This document shows, one piece after another, positions 1 through 10,147 of a DNA stretch of 42,594 bases. The notes beneath the pieces are model-generated. The model was not told where the DNA came from, searched no databases, and saw only the letters and a list, made by a program, of their open reading frames with translations. Origin of the DNA: Hondaea fermentalgiana (lineage: Eukaryota; Sar; Bigyra; Thraustochytrida; Thraustochytriidae); contig NPFB01000154.1 of the NCBI GenBank assembly GCA_014084085.1, forward strand, positions 1-42,594, given 5' to 3'. Position 1 is the first letter of the stretch. The number at the start of each line of letters is the position of its first letter. A program made the position numbers and the translations under genes.

Positions 1-836
1 CAGAGTTCGGAGACCGTGAAGCAGCCAGAGCTGACCAGATCTCACATGCACGCACGCATGGGATGCAACGGAATGCAACCGTCGGCGTGATTTCATTCAT
101 CTTTGCGTCTCGCATTATGACGAGCGCAGTCTTGGCCTGAACACGATCGGCCCAGAGGGCGCCACGGCGCTTGTGAGCGCATTCGCGAAGCACGAGTCGC
201 TACACACGCTCAAGTAAGTCATTGCGACAAAGTGAAAGCAGAGTTCGAAGACCGAGAAGCAGCCAGAGCTGACCAGATCTCACATGCACGCGCGCATGGG
301 GTGTGACGAAATGCAACCCTTTGCGCAATTTCGTTCATCTTGGCGTCTCATGTTATGACGAGCGCAGTCTTGGGCACAACAATATCAGCCACGAGGGCGC
401 AACGGCACTGGCAAACGCACTCGCGAAGCACAAGTCGCTGCATACGCTATCGTAAGTCATTGCGACAAAATGAAGGCAGAGTTCGGAGACCGAGAAGCAG
501 CAAGAGCTGACCACAACTCACGTACGCCCGCTCCCATGTGTTGCAACGAAATGCAACCCTCGGCGCGATTTCGTTCATCTTGGCGATTCATGTCATGACG
601 AGCGCAGACTTCAGTACAACGATATCGGCGACGAGGGCGCCACGTCGCTGGCAGGCGCACTCGCAAAGAACGATTTGCTGCATACGCTAGAGTAAGTCAT
701 TGCGACAGAGGGAAAGGAGCGCCGAGCCCAAGAAGCAATACCGTCTGACCAGATTTCATGCACGCATGGATTGCGACGGATGGAACCCTTCGCGCGATTT
801 CGTTCATCTTGGCGTCTCATGCAATGTCGAGCGTAG
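1..836 (+). repeat. Tandem exon-intron cassette array encoding LRRs
   Basis: Units begin at 130, 368, 608 and 837, so the period is 238, 240 and 229 bp. The introns (214-367, 452-607, 692-836) are near copies of one another. They share the blocks gcagagttcggagaccg, agctgacca, gcgatttcgttcatcttggc and tgacgagcgcag. The sequence before the first exon (1-129) is the same intron, so the array runs on upstream of the window. The last intron (921-979) is unrelated and short, which marks the array's 3' edge. Confidence 0.9.
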
Positions 837-3800
837 TCTTCGTAACAACAATATCGGTGATAAGGGTGCCACGGCACTGGCAAACGCTCTCGTGAAGGTC
901 GAGGCGCTGCAAAAGCTAAAGTAGGTTACAAAGGAAGCCCAAACTCGTCAGCAACCTTCTTCTGACGTTCACATCACAGTATCGAGCTTGAGAATCCTGC
1001 TTTCAAAGCTGCTCTTGCTCGCGCTCAAGCATTGTACGAAAAGAGTTTGACACCGCTAATGCAGGCGTGCAAAAGTGGGGACATTTCAAGGGTAAGAAAG
1101 CTCGTGGCGGACGGAGAACGAATCGACGCGCGTGATACTTTGGGCCAAACACCACTCTTCCACGCCTGCGGAGTCAACGACGGAAAGAAGAGCCTCATTC
1201 TCGCGAAGATCCTTTTTGAGCACAGCGCAGGCCTTTCAAACGAGCCGCTCGGGGTAAGAAGGTCACTTGCTCGTGCTTCTTGCAAGCATCACAAAGAGCT
1301 GTCTACCTTTCTTTCTTTCATACGCTTGCTACCGCTGGCTCATTTTACCGCCAACGCACTGCGAGTAATGGTCGTCAAGCTCTTCGATCAAGGTGTGAGA
1401 ACCTTAGAAGAAGCTCGCCAACTTACTTCCGGTCGTCTTGAGCAAAGGGGGATATCACATGCGTCAGATCGCCGTGAGTTGCTCCTATTATTTGCGTTTT
1501 CTGGGCAAGCAGTTAATCTCGAAACACTTGCCGAAAAGGTTTATCTTGCACGGACAAAGCGCAGAGAAGGTAAGCCGACTCTTCACATGAGGCTGCGTGA
1601 GGTCTTTGCCAAGCAGCTCTCACGCAAAGATCCGGTCGCATCTCTTGCAAGCTTTGACACGCAGCAAGTATGTCTTCGCGAGAAAGCGCAAGAGCTGGCT
1701 GCGCTCCAGAAGGCTGTCAAAACAAATTTGGAAAAAGTGGCTGAACGGGATAAAATCCGACGCGACCTCGTAGAGGGTATTCGAATAGCTTTGTCGGGGG
1801 AGATCAAAGGTCAGCTGAAGAAAGTATTGACGGATACAGGAACAAAGGCCGCTATAGACTCCTATCATGGTCTGTGGAAGGACATTTTGAAAGATCCAAT
1901 GGAGGTGAACGATGCTGTTGCACCAGTGACCTTTGAACAAGTACAGGAAGCAACGCAAATCGCGCTGGAGGCCTTAGTGGCCTGGGAAACTCGTCACGAC
2001 ACGATCGCTGCGCGCAAGCAAAGCGAAGCAGCCATTGCTGCTTTGGACGAGAGGAAAAAGGACCTTGGTATTCAGACGACATCCATCATGGCGTTGAGAC
2101 ATCCCGAGAAGACAAAGGATATCATGAAGGAGCTAGAAGAGGTGCAGGAAGCACTTGAGGCAGAGCATGACGCCTTGACGAGCGTCGATCCCATGGCAGA
2201 CGCTCCAGTGGAAGAGACGCGACGAGCGTTGGCCAGCGCAATATTATTTTACACTCGCACAGTGACAAACAAGGTCTCGCGCTTGCAAACAGCCGTAAAA
2301 GATCTCACAACACTCCTTGATGACCACGTCCCCGGACTGACGCCGCCGGACACGTCCCGTATGAAAGAAATCAGTCGTCGTAGTCGCCACGAGGACGAAG
2401 TCTCAGGCGCCTGTGAGGAAGGGCAATGCGATAATGTTCAAGACCAGGCCAAGATGGCAAATCTAAAAGGAGAGCTTGATGAGATTAGAAATCTTGACAA
2501 GCGAGACAGCGAGCTGCAACGGGAGCGCACGAGCCTTTTACGCCTTGCAGAAAAACACTATCCGGAGCTCCTTCTGGATGAAAAATGGCTCAGAACGATA
2601 GGCATCATCAGAAATGCACCTCCAGAGCTGTCCAGACTGGGCGTCTGTGACTGGTGCGTCATTTGCCACGACGTTTATCCCATCAACGAGGGTGCTTCCT
2701 GCGCCGATGGGCATTTCACATGCCAGGAGTGCCTGAGTGGGTCAGTTCGCGCTGCAACTCATCCAAATGCGCACGTTATGGTGCTACGAGATGGAAGCAT
2801 GTGCTGTGTCGTGCCAGACTGCAAGCTCGTCATCTCAGGACGAGCCATTGGACCCGTGGTTCCCGAACAGGACTTTCAAAACTTGATCGACATCGTGCGC
2901 AAGCATGTTGAGCGAGATACCGCTGCCGAGCAAAAGCTTCAGCTTCAGCGTCGTCTTGATGCAGTGCTACGAGAGCATGGAATAGACCCAATGATGATGC
3001 AGAATCACATTCGCACCATCCAAAATGAAGTCTTGAACATGGCGTGTCCGCGTTGTACGGCTGTTTTTGTAGACTTTGATGGCTGCTGCGCTCTCAAATG
3101 TAGCGCGTGCCCGTGTCAATTCTGCGCATGGTGCTTGGAGGATACAGGAGATAACTCAAGGGCTTGTCATCAGCACGTGGCAAGGTGCGCGTCAAAGCCT
3201 GTTGGCCAAAACAGTTATTATGGCCAAAAGCACGTGGTGGAACAAGCATGGGCCGAAATTCGGGCACAGCGGCTCCGTCAGTATATGGTCGAACATATTC
3301 AAGACGCTGTTCTACGTGCCAGTGTCGTGGAGAAGCTGCGCCCGCTTCTCACACCAGATATTGTTGGCGAAGACTTCAAGTTCGAAGATCACCACCCTCA
3401 GCATGGGGAAAATGATGGTCATCGCCCTCAGCATGAAGAAAATGATGCCCCCCCCCTTCAGCATGGGAGAACCATTTTCCTGGCTGGTCGTTTTTTGATG
3501 ATATCTCTCTTGATTGTGGGTGTTTACATTCTGTTTGAATTTGTTCGCCAAAATGGAGACCCGAACGCATGGAAAGCGGAGATGACGCTGCGCCTTCACA
3601 GCATTACCAATATGATGACCTCGAATTTGCAAAGCGCCCGTCAGCTCTCGCACAAACCGGCTATTAGCCCTTCTAATAGGGGACCAGCCAGACGCAGCTC
3701 AGTAGACTCTCTCGCGGAACAAATCTATGCCTGGTTCTCGATGAACTTTCCATCAGAGCGTTTCAACAGCATTACCAATATGATGACCTCGAATTTGCAA

Positions 3801-3923
3801 AGCGCCCGTCAGCTCTCGCACAAACCGGCTATCAGCCCTTCTAATAGGGGACCAGACAGACGCAGCTCTGTAGACTCTTTCGTGGAACGCATCTATGCCT
3901 GGTTCTCGATGAACTTCACATGA
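130..3923 (+). CDS. LRR-ankyrin-RING/Rcat (RBR-like) membrane protein, 5' partial
   Basis: Exons are 130-213, 368-451, 608-691, 837-920 and 980-3923. Joined, they read 1092 residues in one frame to a TGA. The gene starts before the window. Each of the four small exons is exactly 84 bp and encodes one 28-residue ribonuclease-inhibitor-type LRR (pattern LHTL-x-L-x-x-N-x-I-G-x-x-GATALA). Donors are gtaagt three times and gtaggt once. The last exon carries an ankyrin-like stretch (about 1041-1245), a helical/coiled-coil middle (about 1650-2560), a RING-like CxxC...CxxC cluster (about 2647-2840) and a second cluster (3046-3190). The second cluster matches the RBR Rcat/RING2 pattern CPRC-x9-C-x4-C-x4-C-x4-C, with the thioester-type Cys expected at codon 3084-3086. 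I see no clear IBR between the two clusters. A hydrophobic membrane segment (about 3472-3549) and a 56-residue tandem duplication end the protein. It is likely a membrane-anchored E3 ubiquitin ligase with a variable LRR front. The domain calls are from motifs; the function is inferred. Confidence 0.8.
3369..3470 (+). repeat. In-frame minisatellite (about 27 bp unit) before the membrane segment
   Basis: Three imperfect copies encode the repeated motif PQHGEND / PQHEEND / LQHGRT, just before the hydrophobic segment of the RBR-like protein. The third copy contains a run of C residues, which could be a site of slippage or a sequencing weak point. Confidence 0.7.
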
Positions 3924-3934
3924 GAGCGTTTCAA
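3599..3934 (+). repeat. 168-bp tandem duplication at the 3' end of the RBR-like gene
   Basis: Copy 1 is 3599-3766 and copy 2 is 3767 to about 3934, with very few differences. The unit is 56 codons and keeps frame. The stop codon of the gene lies inside copy 2, where the sequence has changed from ttccatcagagcg to tcacatgagagcg. The present C-terminus therefore ends within the duplicated unit. Confidence 0.9.
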
Positions 3935-4124
3935 CGAGCCGTCCATCGTCTCTCTGGACCACTTCTTAATGGCCCGTACGTAGAGATCGCGCCAGTGTAC
4001 AGATCTTCAACCGGATTCATGGTATCAGACGCTCATTCCGAAAACGAAACATTTCTAAACCTTTTCTATCACAAAATTTTCGCAAGGGGAGATGCTATCC
4101 TGGCCAGCGCATCGACCATGCGTG

Positions 4125-4300
4125 TGGAAATCTTCTCGCTGATTTCCCTCTTGTTTGTGCATTTCTTGCCTTCACAACCAAACTGGGGACACGAACGCGT
4201 GGGAAGTGGAGTCGTCGCTGCGCCTTCGAAATTATTACAATATTATGACGTAGGTTTCGAGCAGCGCTTGCCTGTTCGTGATGACGTTGATTTTGAGCAT
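4125..4300 (+). pseudogene. Decayed copy of the 3' end of the RBR-like gene
   Basis: This stretch aligns with 3490-3650, the membrane segment and the start of the 168-bp repeat. Shared blocks include cgctgcgccttc and the neighbouring ggagac/ggggac...cgaacgc region, with indels that break the frame. It looks like a remnant of an earlier duplication of the gene's tail. A 141-codon open frame crosses it (3920-4345) but does not keep the parental frame. Confidence 0.65.
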
Positions 4301-4345
4301 GCGGCGCAGTTTCTCGCTGAAGGCCCACGACTCGACAAGGACTGA

Positions 4346-5185
4346 TGAGCGAACGAGATGTTTCCGTCCGTTACCGTGTTGGGATTCGCCGAGAACTTGT
4401 ATCGTAAAGAGCGCGAATGTTTATGCTCGATCCGATCGGAACTGAGCCTACGTTTCGCCAATGCAGAGCTATGCAGCAAAGATTGCGAGCAAGCCTCGTA
4501 GTGCGGACCGCAAAGGGAACGAGAAGGAGCGCCGCTTGGTGCAACCGAGCAGGGGTCGCTTTTCGTTGGAGCAGTGTTCTGTACTACCCACCTTTTGGTC
4601 TTCATGTTCGAAAGTGATGGATCATGATGCAGGGTGCCATGGAGCAGCTCTTTTCGGGCACGCGTGAGCGCCGGAGGCCTTTAGGTCAGCGCCGGCAAGG
4701 CCAGCGCGTAAAAGCGCGAGCATCCTTCTGGCCCGACAACGTGGCCTACCCCTCGCGCTTGCGAGCTACACGGAGCACGCGATGGCGCGTAGTCAGACAG
4801 ACAGAGCAAGATAGAGGGGCGGCGACCAGTCAGCTGCCCGTCCGTCCGCTCGGCGAATCACAGTCCGCGCAAGCGCAGCTTCGGCAAGGCAATAGCTCCG
4901 TTGGGCACAACAACTTGGAGATGACTCGATTCTTGTGGGTAAAAGACTGACCGTTGTGTGCATCAAGTAACGGACCACGTAGCACAGGGGGTGTTGAGCA
5001 CAGGCTTCCTGCGCAAGAAATCATGCTGAGTATGCATCCGCGCGGTGCTTCGATAAGCAAGGCGGCGGCGGGGCCACAACTCGAAGGCTTGAAATTGCTA
5101 TTTTCTCTTTCATGCATTTGCAATCGTTCCTCGTCCCGTTTGAATAATAAAAAAACGAAATGGTGGCTGTATTAGTCGTCGATGT
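4346..5185. other. Intergenic stretch, no gene seen
   Basis: Only short open frames with no recognisable motif occur here. The region separates the 3' ends of the RBR-like gene (+) and the P450 gene (-), so it should hold both 3' UTRs. Confidence 0.6.
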
Positions 5186-6826
5186 CTATGTGCGCGCGAC
5201 GGGACGAAGGTGAATGGGGCACGGGTTGAGCGTCATCCAGACAATCGGGTCTTCTTGAAAGTCTTCGCCTGGATGATGTTCAAAGTCGAAGCGTTGGAGA
5301 AGCTTGATGAGCGTGAGCTTGAGCTCAAGGTTGGCAGCAAGACTCCTGCCGACACAGTTGCGGGCGCCGAGACTAAACGGGAGAAAGGCGTAATGACGGC
5401 CGAGGACTGCAACTTCGGTCTTGAGGGGCAAGCTGTCCTTTTCCAATCGCTCGAGCCAGCGCTCAGGCAGAAACTCGTTGGGACGGTCATACAGCGCCGG
5501 ATCGCGCTGCGTCAGGTTGGGGAAAACGACCACCTGGCAGCCTTTGGGGATGACGTGGTCGCCGATGCGCACGTCTTCGACGGGTTCTCGCGTGAAAGCT
5601 GCGGGCGGGTGGAGCCGCATCACCTCGATGAGGACGGCGTCCATGAAAGGCAGAGCCTGAAGGTCCTCAAAGTTCGGATTAACGCTGCGGTCCGTGCCCA
5701 GCACCGCTTCGAACTCTCGACGGAGCCGTCTTACATGGGCAGGATCGCTTGCCGCGAGCTGGTAGAGTGTCATCGTGAGGACGTTGGCGGTCGTGTCGTG
5801 ACCGGCAAAGAGCATCGTCTGAATGTTGTCCACGATTTGCTGCTGTGAGAGCTTGCGCTCGGTGCCCGGGACCGAGGTAGCGAGCATAACATCAAGGAGA
5901 TCTTTGGGGGCGGTGCCTTTTTCGCTCGCGACCTTGCGCGAGTTGACAATGGCACGCACGTGACCATCCAAAGTGGCCATGGCGCGATCGAATTCCTTGT
6001 TGATGGGCAATGGGGCCCACGTCAGGTACTTGAGCGGTGGCATTGTGGTGCGATAGTTGAGTGTGCTGAGAATGGTTTGGAAACAGCTGTACAGGGGGGC
6101 GTCGGCCGAGGTGGGTGCGCGCACGCTGCCAAAGTCGTACGAAAAGGCGAACTTGCCCAGCACGTCCATTGTGAGCTTGAGCGTTTCCTCCGAGGCCTCA
6201 AAGGTCGTGCCTGCGTCTGCAACGCCCTGCAATTTGTCGACAAACTGCTGCACGGACTCGGTGGCGGCTCCTAGCGCGTTGCGGAGGAGGTCGTCGTGGA
6301 ACCCGTGCTCAAGGATGAGTCGCTGGTCGTGCCACTCGGGGCCAGAGGTAGCAAGCACGCTTCGTCCGATGAGCGGCTTGCTCACCTTGTAGGCCTCACC
6401 TTTGAGGAACTTGTCAAGATTCTTTTTCGACAAAAGCTCGCGGACCTCATCGGCGCCATGGACAACCACGGTGCAGGCCACATTCGGCACATTGCGCGCA
6501 ATCGTGGAATTGAGTCGCCACATGGCGAGTATGCCCTTTTTGCGAAGCCCTGGGTCGCGCTCGAGTCGTCGCCGCAGCGCGCCCAAGATCTTGGTGCGGA
6601 TGCTGTCAAGGGAGACGGGCAAGCCTTGCAGGAACTCCTCCGAGGTCGCCCAGCCAAAAAGACGGCCCTCGCGCGTAGGATCCGAGCCCAGGCTTGGGAG
6701 CGCGAGCAGCATGCGATGCGTCCGCACCACCTGCTTCCAGTACGCCAGGGCGCGGAGGACCACGAAGGCCGCGGCGCAGGCGAAGGCCGTTTTCCGCGCC
6801 GCCGCGGTCAGCGTCGCGGTCGCCAT
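5186..6826 (-). CDS. Cytochrome P450 monooxygenase
   Basis: This 546-residue single-exon protein is the usual length for a microsomal P450. An N-terminal hydrophobic anchor (about residues 12-30) would hold it in the ER membrane. Classical motifs are visible: the I-helix AGHDTT (341-346, oxygen activation), ExxR as EVMR (401-404), PERW, and the heme-binding FxxGxRxCxG as FSLGARNCVG with the thiolate ligand Cys491. The ATG at 6826 directly precedes the anchor. The sequence resembles CYP3/CYP4/CYP102-like fatty-acid or lipophile hydroxylases in general form. I cannot assign a family or substrate. It is divergent from the serine dehydratase gene, with about 1.36 kb between their start codons. 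Confidence 0.95.
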   Translation of the reverse strand: MATATLTAAARKTAFACAAAFVVLRALAYWKQVVRTHRMLLALPSLGSDPTREGRLFGWATSEEFLQGLPVSLDSIRTKILGALRRRLERDPGLRKKGILAMWRLNSTIARNVPNVACTVVVHGADEVRELLSKKNLDKFLKGEAYKVSKPLIGRSVLATSGPEWHDQRLILEHGFHDDLLRNALGAATESVQQFVDKLQGVADAGTTFEASEETLKLTMDVLGKFAFSYDFGSVRAPTSADAPLYSCFQTILSTLNYRTTMPPLKYLTWAPLPINKEFDRAMATLDGHVRAIVNSRKVASEKGTAPKDLLDVMLATSVPGTERKLSQQQIVDNIQTMLFAGHDTTANVLTMTLYQLAASDPAHVRRLRREFEAVLGTDRSVNPNFEDLQALPFMDAVLIEVMRLHPPAAFTREPVEDVRIGDHVIPKGCQVVVFPNLTQRDPALYDRPNEFLPERWLERLEKDSLPLKTEVAVLGRHYAFLPFSLGARNCVGRSLAANLELKLTLIKLLQRFDFEHHPGEDFQEDPIVWMTLNPCPIHLRPVART

Positions 6827-8190
6827 CGTGCAGTGCTCTCCGGGATCTTCCGCGTCACTCTCTCGCCCTCGCGCCCGCGTTCGCGTTCGCGTTCGCGCTC
6901 TGCCTGCCCGAGGCCGTCGCCCCAGTCTGCTCGCTGGGCGCCTTCTCTGCCCGAGCAGTCCGGAATCCGCGGCGCGTCCCGTCGCCAGATCGCGACCCGG
7001 CCCCGTTTTGCGTTGCGCAGATATCGAGTCCGCCCCCTCGACGACTTGAGACTCTGTTCAAGGACGACCGGGACTCGCAGTCGCAGACGACGCACTTGGT
7101 TGAAGCAGTGCAGCCAGATGGCAAAAGAAAGAAGAAAAAAGTAAAAAAGAAGAGGAGGCTCTGCCTCCGACCAGCAGCAGCAGCAGCAGCAGCAGTGGCA
7201 GCTACCATGGCTACTGCTACCAGCGAGGCCGTCCCTCATCAGATCGCGTCACAATGACTCCGCCATCGTCCGATCGTCCCGCCGTTGTGCGCTCGCGTAG
7301 CGCTCGCTCGCGGGCGACCGCACCGGAGTCCCCCAAAAAAACCAAGGCGTCCAGCAGCCGGCCAGCTGCTGCTTGCCGCCGCGCTCCAAATCGGGTTGCG
7401 CAGAGCGCGGCGTTTCCCGCCCGCCGACCCGCCAGTGCCTGGCTCTGGGAACGCGCGGGAACGCAGCTTCCCGCGCAGCGCAGAACCGGGCGTTCTGCAG
7501 CTGCAGCTAGCTCTCCTCTCTCCCGCCTGCTCGCGCCAGGCAGCCAAGCTAGCTGCAGCTGGCTGCGCGCGCCTGCCACAGCGGCAGCGGCATCCCGCGC
7601 GCGACTTCGTGGCCGCCCTCGCGCGAAGACCGCGCCCGCGCCCGCTCCTCGGCGGCGCATGGTCCGGGTTCGTCGCCGGATCTCGACAGGACGGCGGCCA
7701 GGCGTGCCTTCTTCTCCCTCTCGCCGCGGCCTCGAGCGCGCAGCGCAGCGCAGCGCAGCGCAGCGCAGCGGAGCAGAGCAGAGCCGAGCCGAGCCGAGCA
7801 GGGCAGGCAGGGCCGCGCCGCGAGCGCCCTTTCTCCGCCGCCGCCGCCGCGCCTGGAAAGGCGCTAGCTGGCTGGCGGGCTGCCCGGGTCAGCAGAGGCG
7901 AGGTCCCCGGAGGGGGAAAGAAAGGGCCACAAGGAAGGAAGGAGGGAGGCAGGAAGAAGGAGAGGAGGGAAGAAGAACGGCGGCGCCAAGACGAACTTCA
8001 CGGCACGTCGCCTTGGGCAGACCGCAGGCAGGCAGGCAGGCAGACAGGACAGTGCCCAGCAGATCTCCATCCTAGGGCAGCGGGCCGAGGCATCGACAGC
8101 GCGCAGGGCAAGGCAGAGTCGAGAGCAGCAGCGAGAGCAAGCGCAGCAGCAGCAGCAGCAAGAGCGAGAGCGAGAGCGAGCGAGAGAACG
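6827..8190. promoter_or_regulatory. Shared upstream region of the divergent P450 and serine dehydratase genes
   Basis: The region is 1.36 kb and GC-rich. It contains a (CAG)8 run at 7172-7195, a (CAGCG)n run at 7741-7770 and purine-rich AGG/GAG tracts at 7910-7980. The frame of the dehydratase stays open upstream from 7285 to the ATG at 8191, but its composition is low complexity and it shows no conserved domain, so I treat it as 5' leader. I recognise no TATA box. Confidence 0.5.
7172..7195 (+). repeat. (CAG)8 microsatellite
   Basis: Eight uninterrupted CAG triplets lie in the noncoding region between the P450 and the serine dehydratase. Confidence 0.9.
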
Positions 8191-9747
8191 ATGCTGGCCA
8201 AACAGTCCCTGCGGGCCCTGGGCCGGCGCACAGGTGTGGTGAGCCTGGCGACGCGAGGCGTGACAACGTCGACCTTCGAGCTCTTCAAGATCGGCGTCGG
8301 CCCGTCGTCCTCGCACACGGTGGGACCCATGAAGGCGTGCAACGACTTCGTAGACCGTCTCCGCGAGGAAAACCTCCTCGACGCCACGGACCGCGTCGAG
8401 ATCGAACTCTTCGGCTCCCTCTCGCTCACCGGCAAGGGCCACGCCACTGACCAGGCTTGCCTTCTCGGCCTCTCTGGCATGGCCCCGGACAAGGTCGAGG
8501 ACGCCGTCGGCGTCCTCCACGCCATCTCGCGGGACCGCGTGCTCAAGCTCGGCGGCGAAAAGTTCATCTCCTTCGAAGAGCGTGAACAGCTCCACTGGAG
8601 CTTTGAGCGCAAAAAGGAGCACTCCAACGCCATGACCGTGCGCGCGCTCGGCGATGGCGGCAAGACCACCCTTCTCGAGGAAACCTACTTTAGCATCGGC
8701 GGCGGCTTCATTCGCACCATGCAGGAGATGCACGCCTCCAAGGAGGACCTCAAGGAGGAAAAAGAGGCCAACCAGCTCGACCTTCACTTCAAGAACATGA
8801 AGGAGCTCCTCAACATTTGCGCCACCAAGCAAATGGACATTGCCGAGGTCATGCGTCACAACGAACGCCACAAGGGCTTCTCCGACGAGGAGATCAACGA
8901 GCGTCTCGACCGCATCTGGGGCGTCATGAACGGCTGTGTCGAGCGCGGACTCAACAGCACCGAGCCCGTGCTCCCTGGCCGCCTCGAGGTCAAGCGTCGC
9001 GCACCCAAGCTTTTCCAAAAGGAAAAGCGCTTCGCGCGCAGCAACTCCATGGGCGCTGAAAACGATTCCTCCATGCCCCTGCTCAATGGCATGTCCAAGC
9101 TCTCCATGTACGCCATTGCCGTCAACGAGGAAAACGCTGGCGGATGGTCGCAAATCGTCACCGCGCCCACCAACGGCGCGAGCGGCATCATTCCCGCTTG
9201 CATCAAGCACCTCCTCGTCGATCTCCTCAATCCGCGCACCGTCCGTCAGCTCCCGAACCTCTACCCGACGTACGAGGATGCCATGATCGAGGCGCCCCGT
9301 CGCTTCCTCCTCACGGCTGCTGCCATTGGCGCGCTCTTCAAGCAAAATGCGTCCATTTCGGGTGCCGAGGCTGGCTGCCAGGGCGAGGTTGGTGTGGCGA
9401 GCTCCATGGCTGCAGGCGGTCTCGCCGCCTGCCTGGGCGGCTCTCCGGGCCAGGTAGAGAATGCCGCCGAAATTGCCATGGAGCATTCGCTCGGTCTCAC
9501 GTGCGACCCCATTGATGGTCTCGTGCAGATCCCTTGCATTGAGCGCAATGCCATGGGTGCCACCAAGGCCATGAACGCAGCTGCTCTTGCCATCGTTTCG
9601 GCCGAGGAGACTCACCACATCTCCTTTGACACCGTCGTCGAGGTCATGCGTCAGATCGGTAACGATATGAAGGAGGAGTACAAGGAGACCGCTCTTGGTG
9701 GCCTTGCTCTCGCCAACAAGATTACGCGCTCCTCGCCGGCCTGCTAG
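8191..9747 (+). CDS. Iron-sulfur L-serine dehydratase (L-serine ammonia-lyase), mitochondrial
   Basis: This 518-residue enzyme should convert L-serine to pyruvate and ammonia. It is the bacterial-type [4Fe-4S] family (SdaA-like), with both parts in one chain. The N-terminal 'beta' domain begins FELFKIGVGPSSSHT (about 29-43). The C-terminal 'alpha' domain carries the cluster cysteines Cys396 (AGCQGEVG), Cys438 (TCDPIDG) and Cys449 (QIPCIERN). The 42/11 spacing is the one I recall for the Legionella enzyme. The chain ends in Cys518, and a C-terminal Cys is the fourth ligand in that enzyme. The first 28 residues are rich in Arg, Ser and Thr with no acids, as in mitochondrial presequences. I chose the ATG at 8191 because it starts this presequence; the frame is open further upstream but low complexity. 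Confidence 0.95.
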   Translation: MLAKQSLRALGRRTGVVSLATRGVTTSTFELFKIGVGPSSSHTVGPMKACNDFVDRLREENLLDATDRVEIELFGSLSLTGKGHATDQACLLGLSGMAPDKVEDAVGVLHAISRDRVLKLGGEKFISFEEREQLHWSFERKKEHSNAMTVRALGDGGKTTLLEETYFSIGGGFIRTMQEMHASKEDLKEEKEANQLDLHFKNMKELLNICATKQMDIAEVMRHNERHKGFSDEEINERLDRIWGVMNGCVERGLNSTEPVLPGRLEVKRRAPKLFQKEKRFARSNSMGAENDSSMPLLNGMSKLSMYAIAVNEENAGGWSQIVTAPTNGASGIIPACIKHLLVDLLNPRTVRQLPNLYPTYEDAMIEAPRRFLLTAAAIGALFKQNASISGAEAGCQGEVGVASSMAAGGLAACLGGSPGQVENAAEIAMEHSLGLTCDPIDGLVQIPCIERNAMGATKAMNAAALAIVSAEETHHISFDTVVEVMRQIGNDMKEEYKETALGGLALANKITRSSPAC

Positions 9748-10136
9748 TTCATCATCGTCATCCTACTTCTTTCTGCCACCTCGCGATGTGTATGTACACT
9801 ATGAAAGGGCTGCCTTGACATTGGCTCCTCGCTGGTCAATTTCGCTCTCTACCTACTACTTACTACTCATGTTCATCTTTTTGTGCGCTTTCCATCCTGC
9901 GACGAGCCCTTGGCGTCATTCATGCATTCTTCACGACCCTTCAGACATTGTAAAAAAAAAAAAAAGAGTAGGCCTACATACGCCTTGTCATGACCCTTCA
10001 GTGTATACCTGAATGATTCCATACATACATGATCCATCGCCTGCGCCTCCCTTTTTAGACTGTGGACGCAAGCAAGCAAGTCGAACTCGTTTGTCTTCCC
10101 GCCTCACGCCGAGAACCAAAAAAAAAATTGATCTTG
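9748..10136. other. 3' flank of the serine dehydratase, no gene seen
   Basis: The stretch is AT-richer, with a run of 13 or more A at about 9951-9965. It separates the dehydratase stop codon from the tRNA on the other strand. I see no coding motif. Confidence 0.6.
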
Positions 10137-10146
10137 AAAAAAAAAA
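10137..10146 (-). terminator. RNA polymerase III T10 terminator of the tRNA gene
   Basis: On the minus strand a run of ten T follows within two bases of the tRNA 3' end. This is the standard Pol III stop signal. Confidence 0.8.
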
Positions 10147-10147
10147 T

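Noticed and set aside
1..920. CRISPR-like or satellite array
   Set aside because: The regular 238-bp repeats are explained by LRR exons with GT-AG introns in a constant phase.
3920..4345. 141-codon frame after the RBR-like gene
   Set aside because: It crosses a decayed copy of the gene tail in a different frame, has no domain, and starts inside the duplicated 3' end.
7864..9618. 584-codon minus-strand frame opposite the serine dehydratase
   Set aside because: It is antisense to a clearly conserved enzyme, and its openness follows from GC-rich third positions. The translation has no motif.
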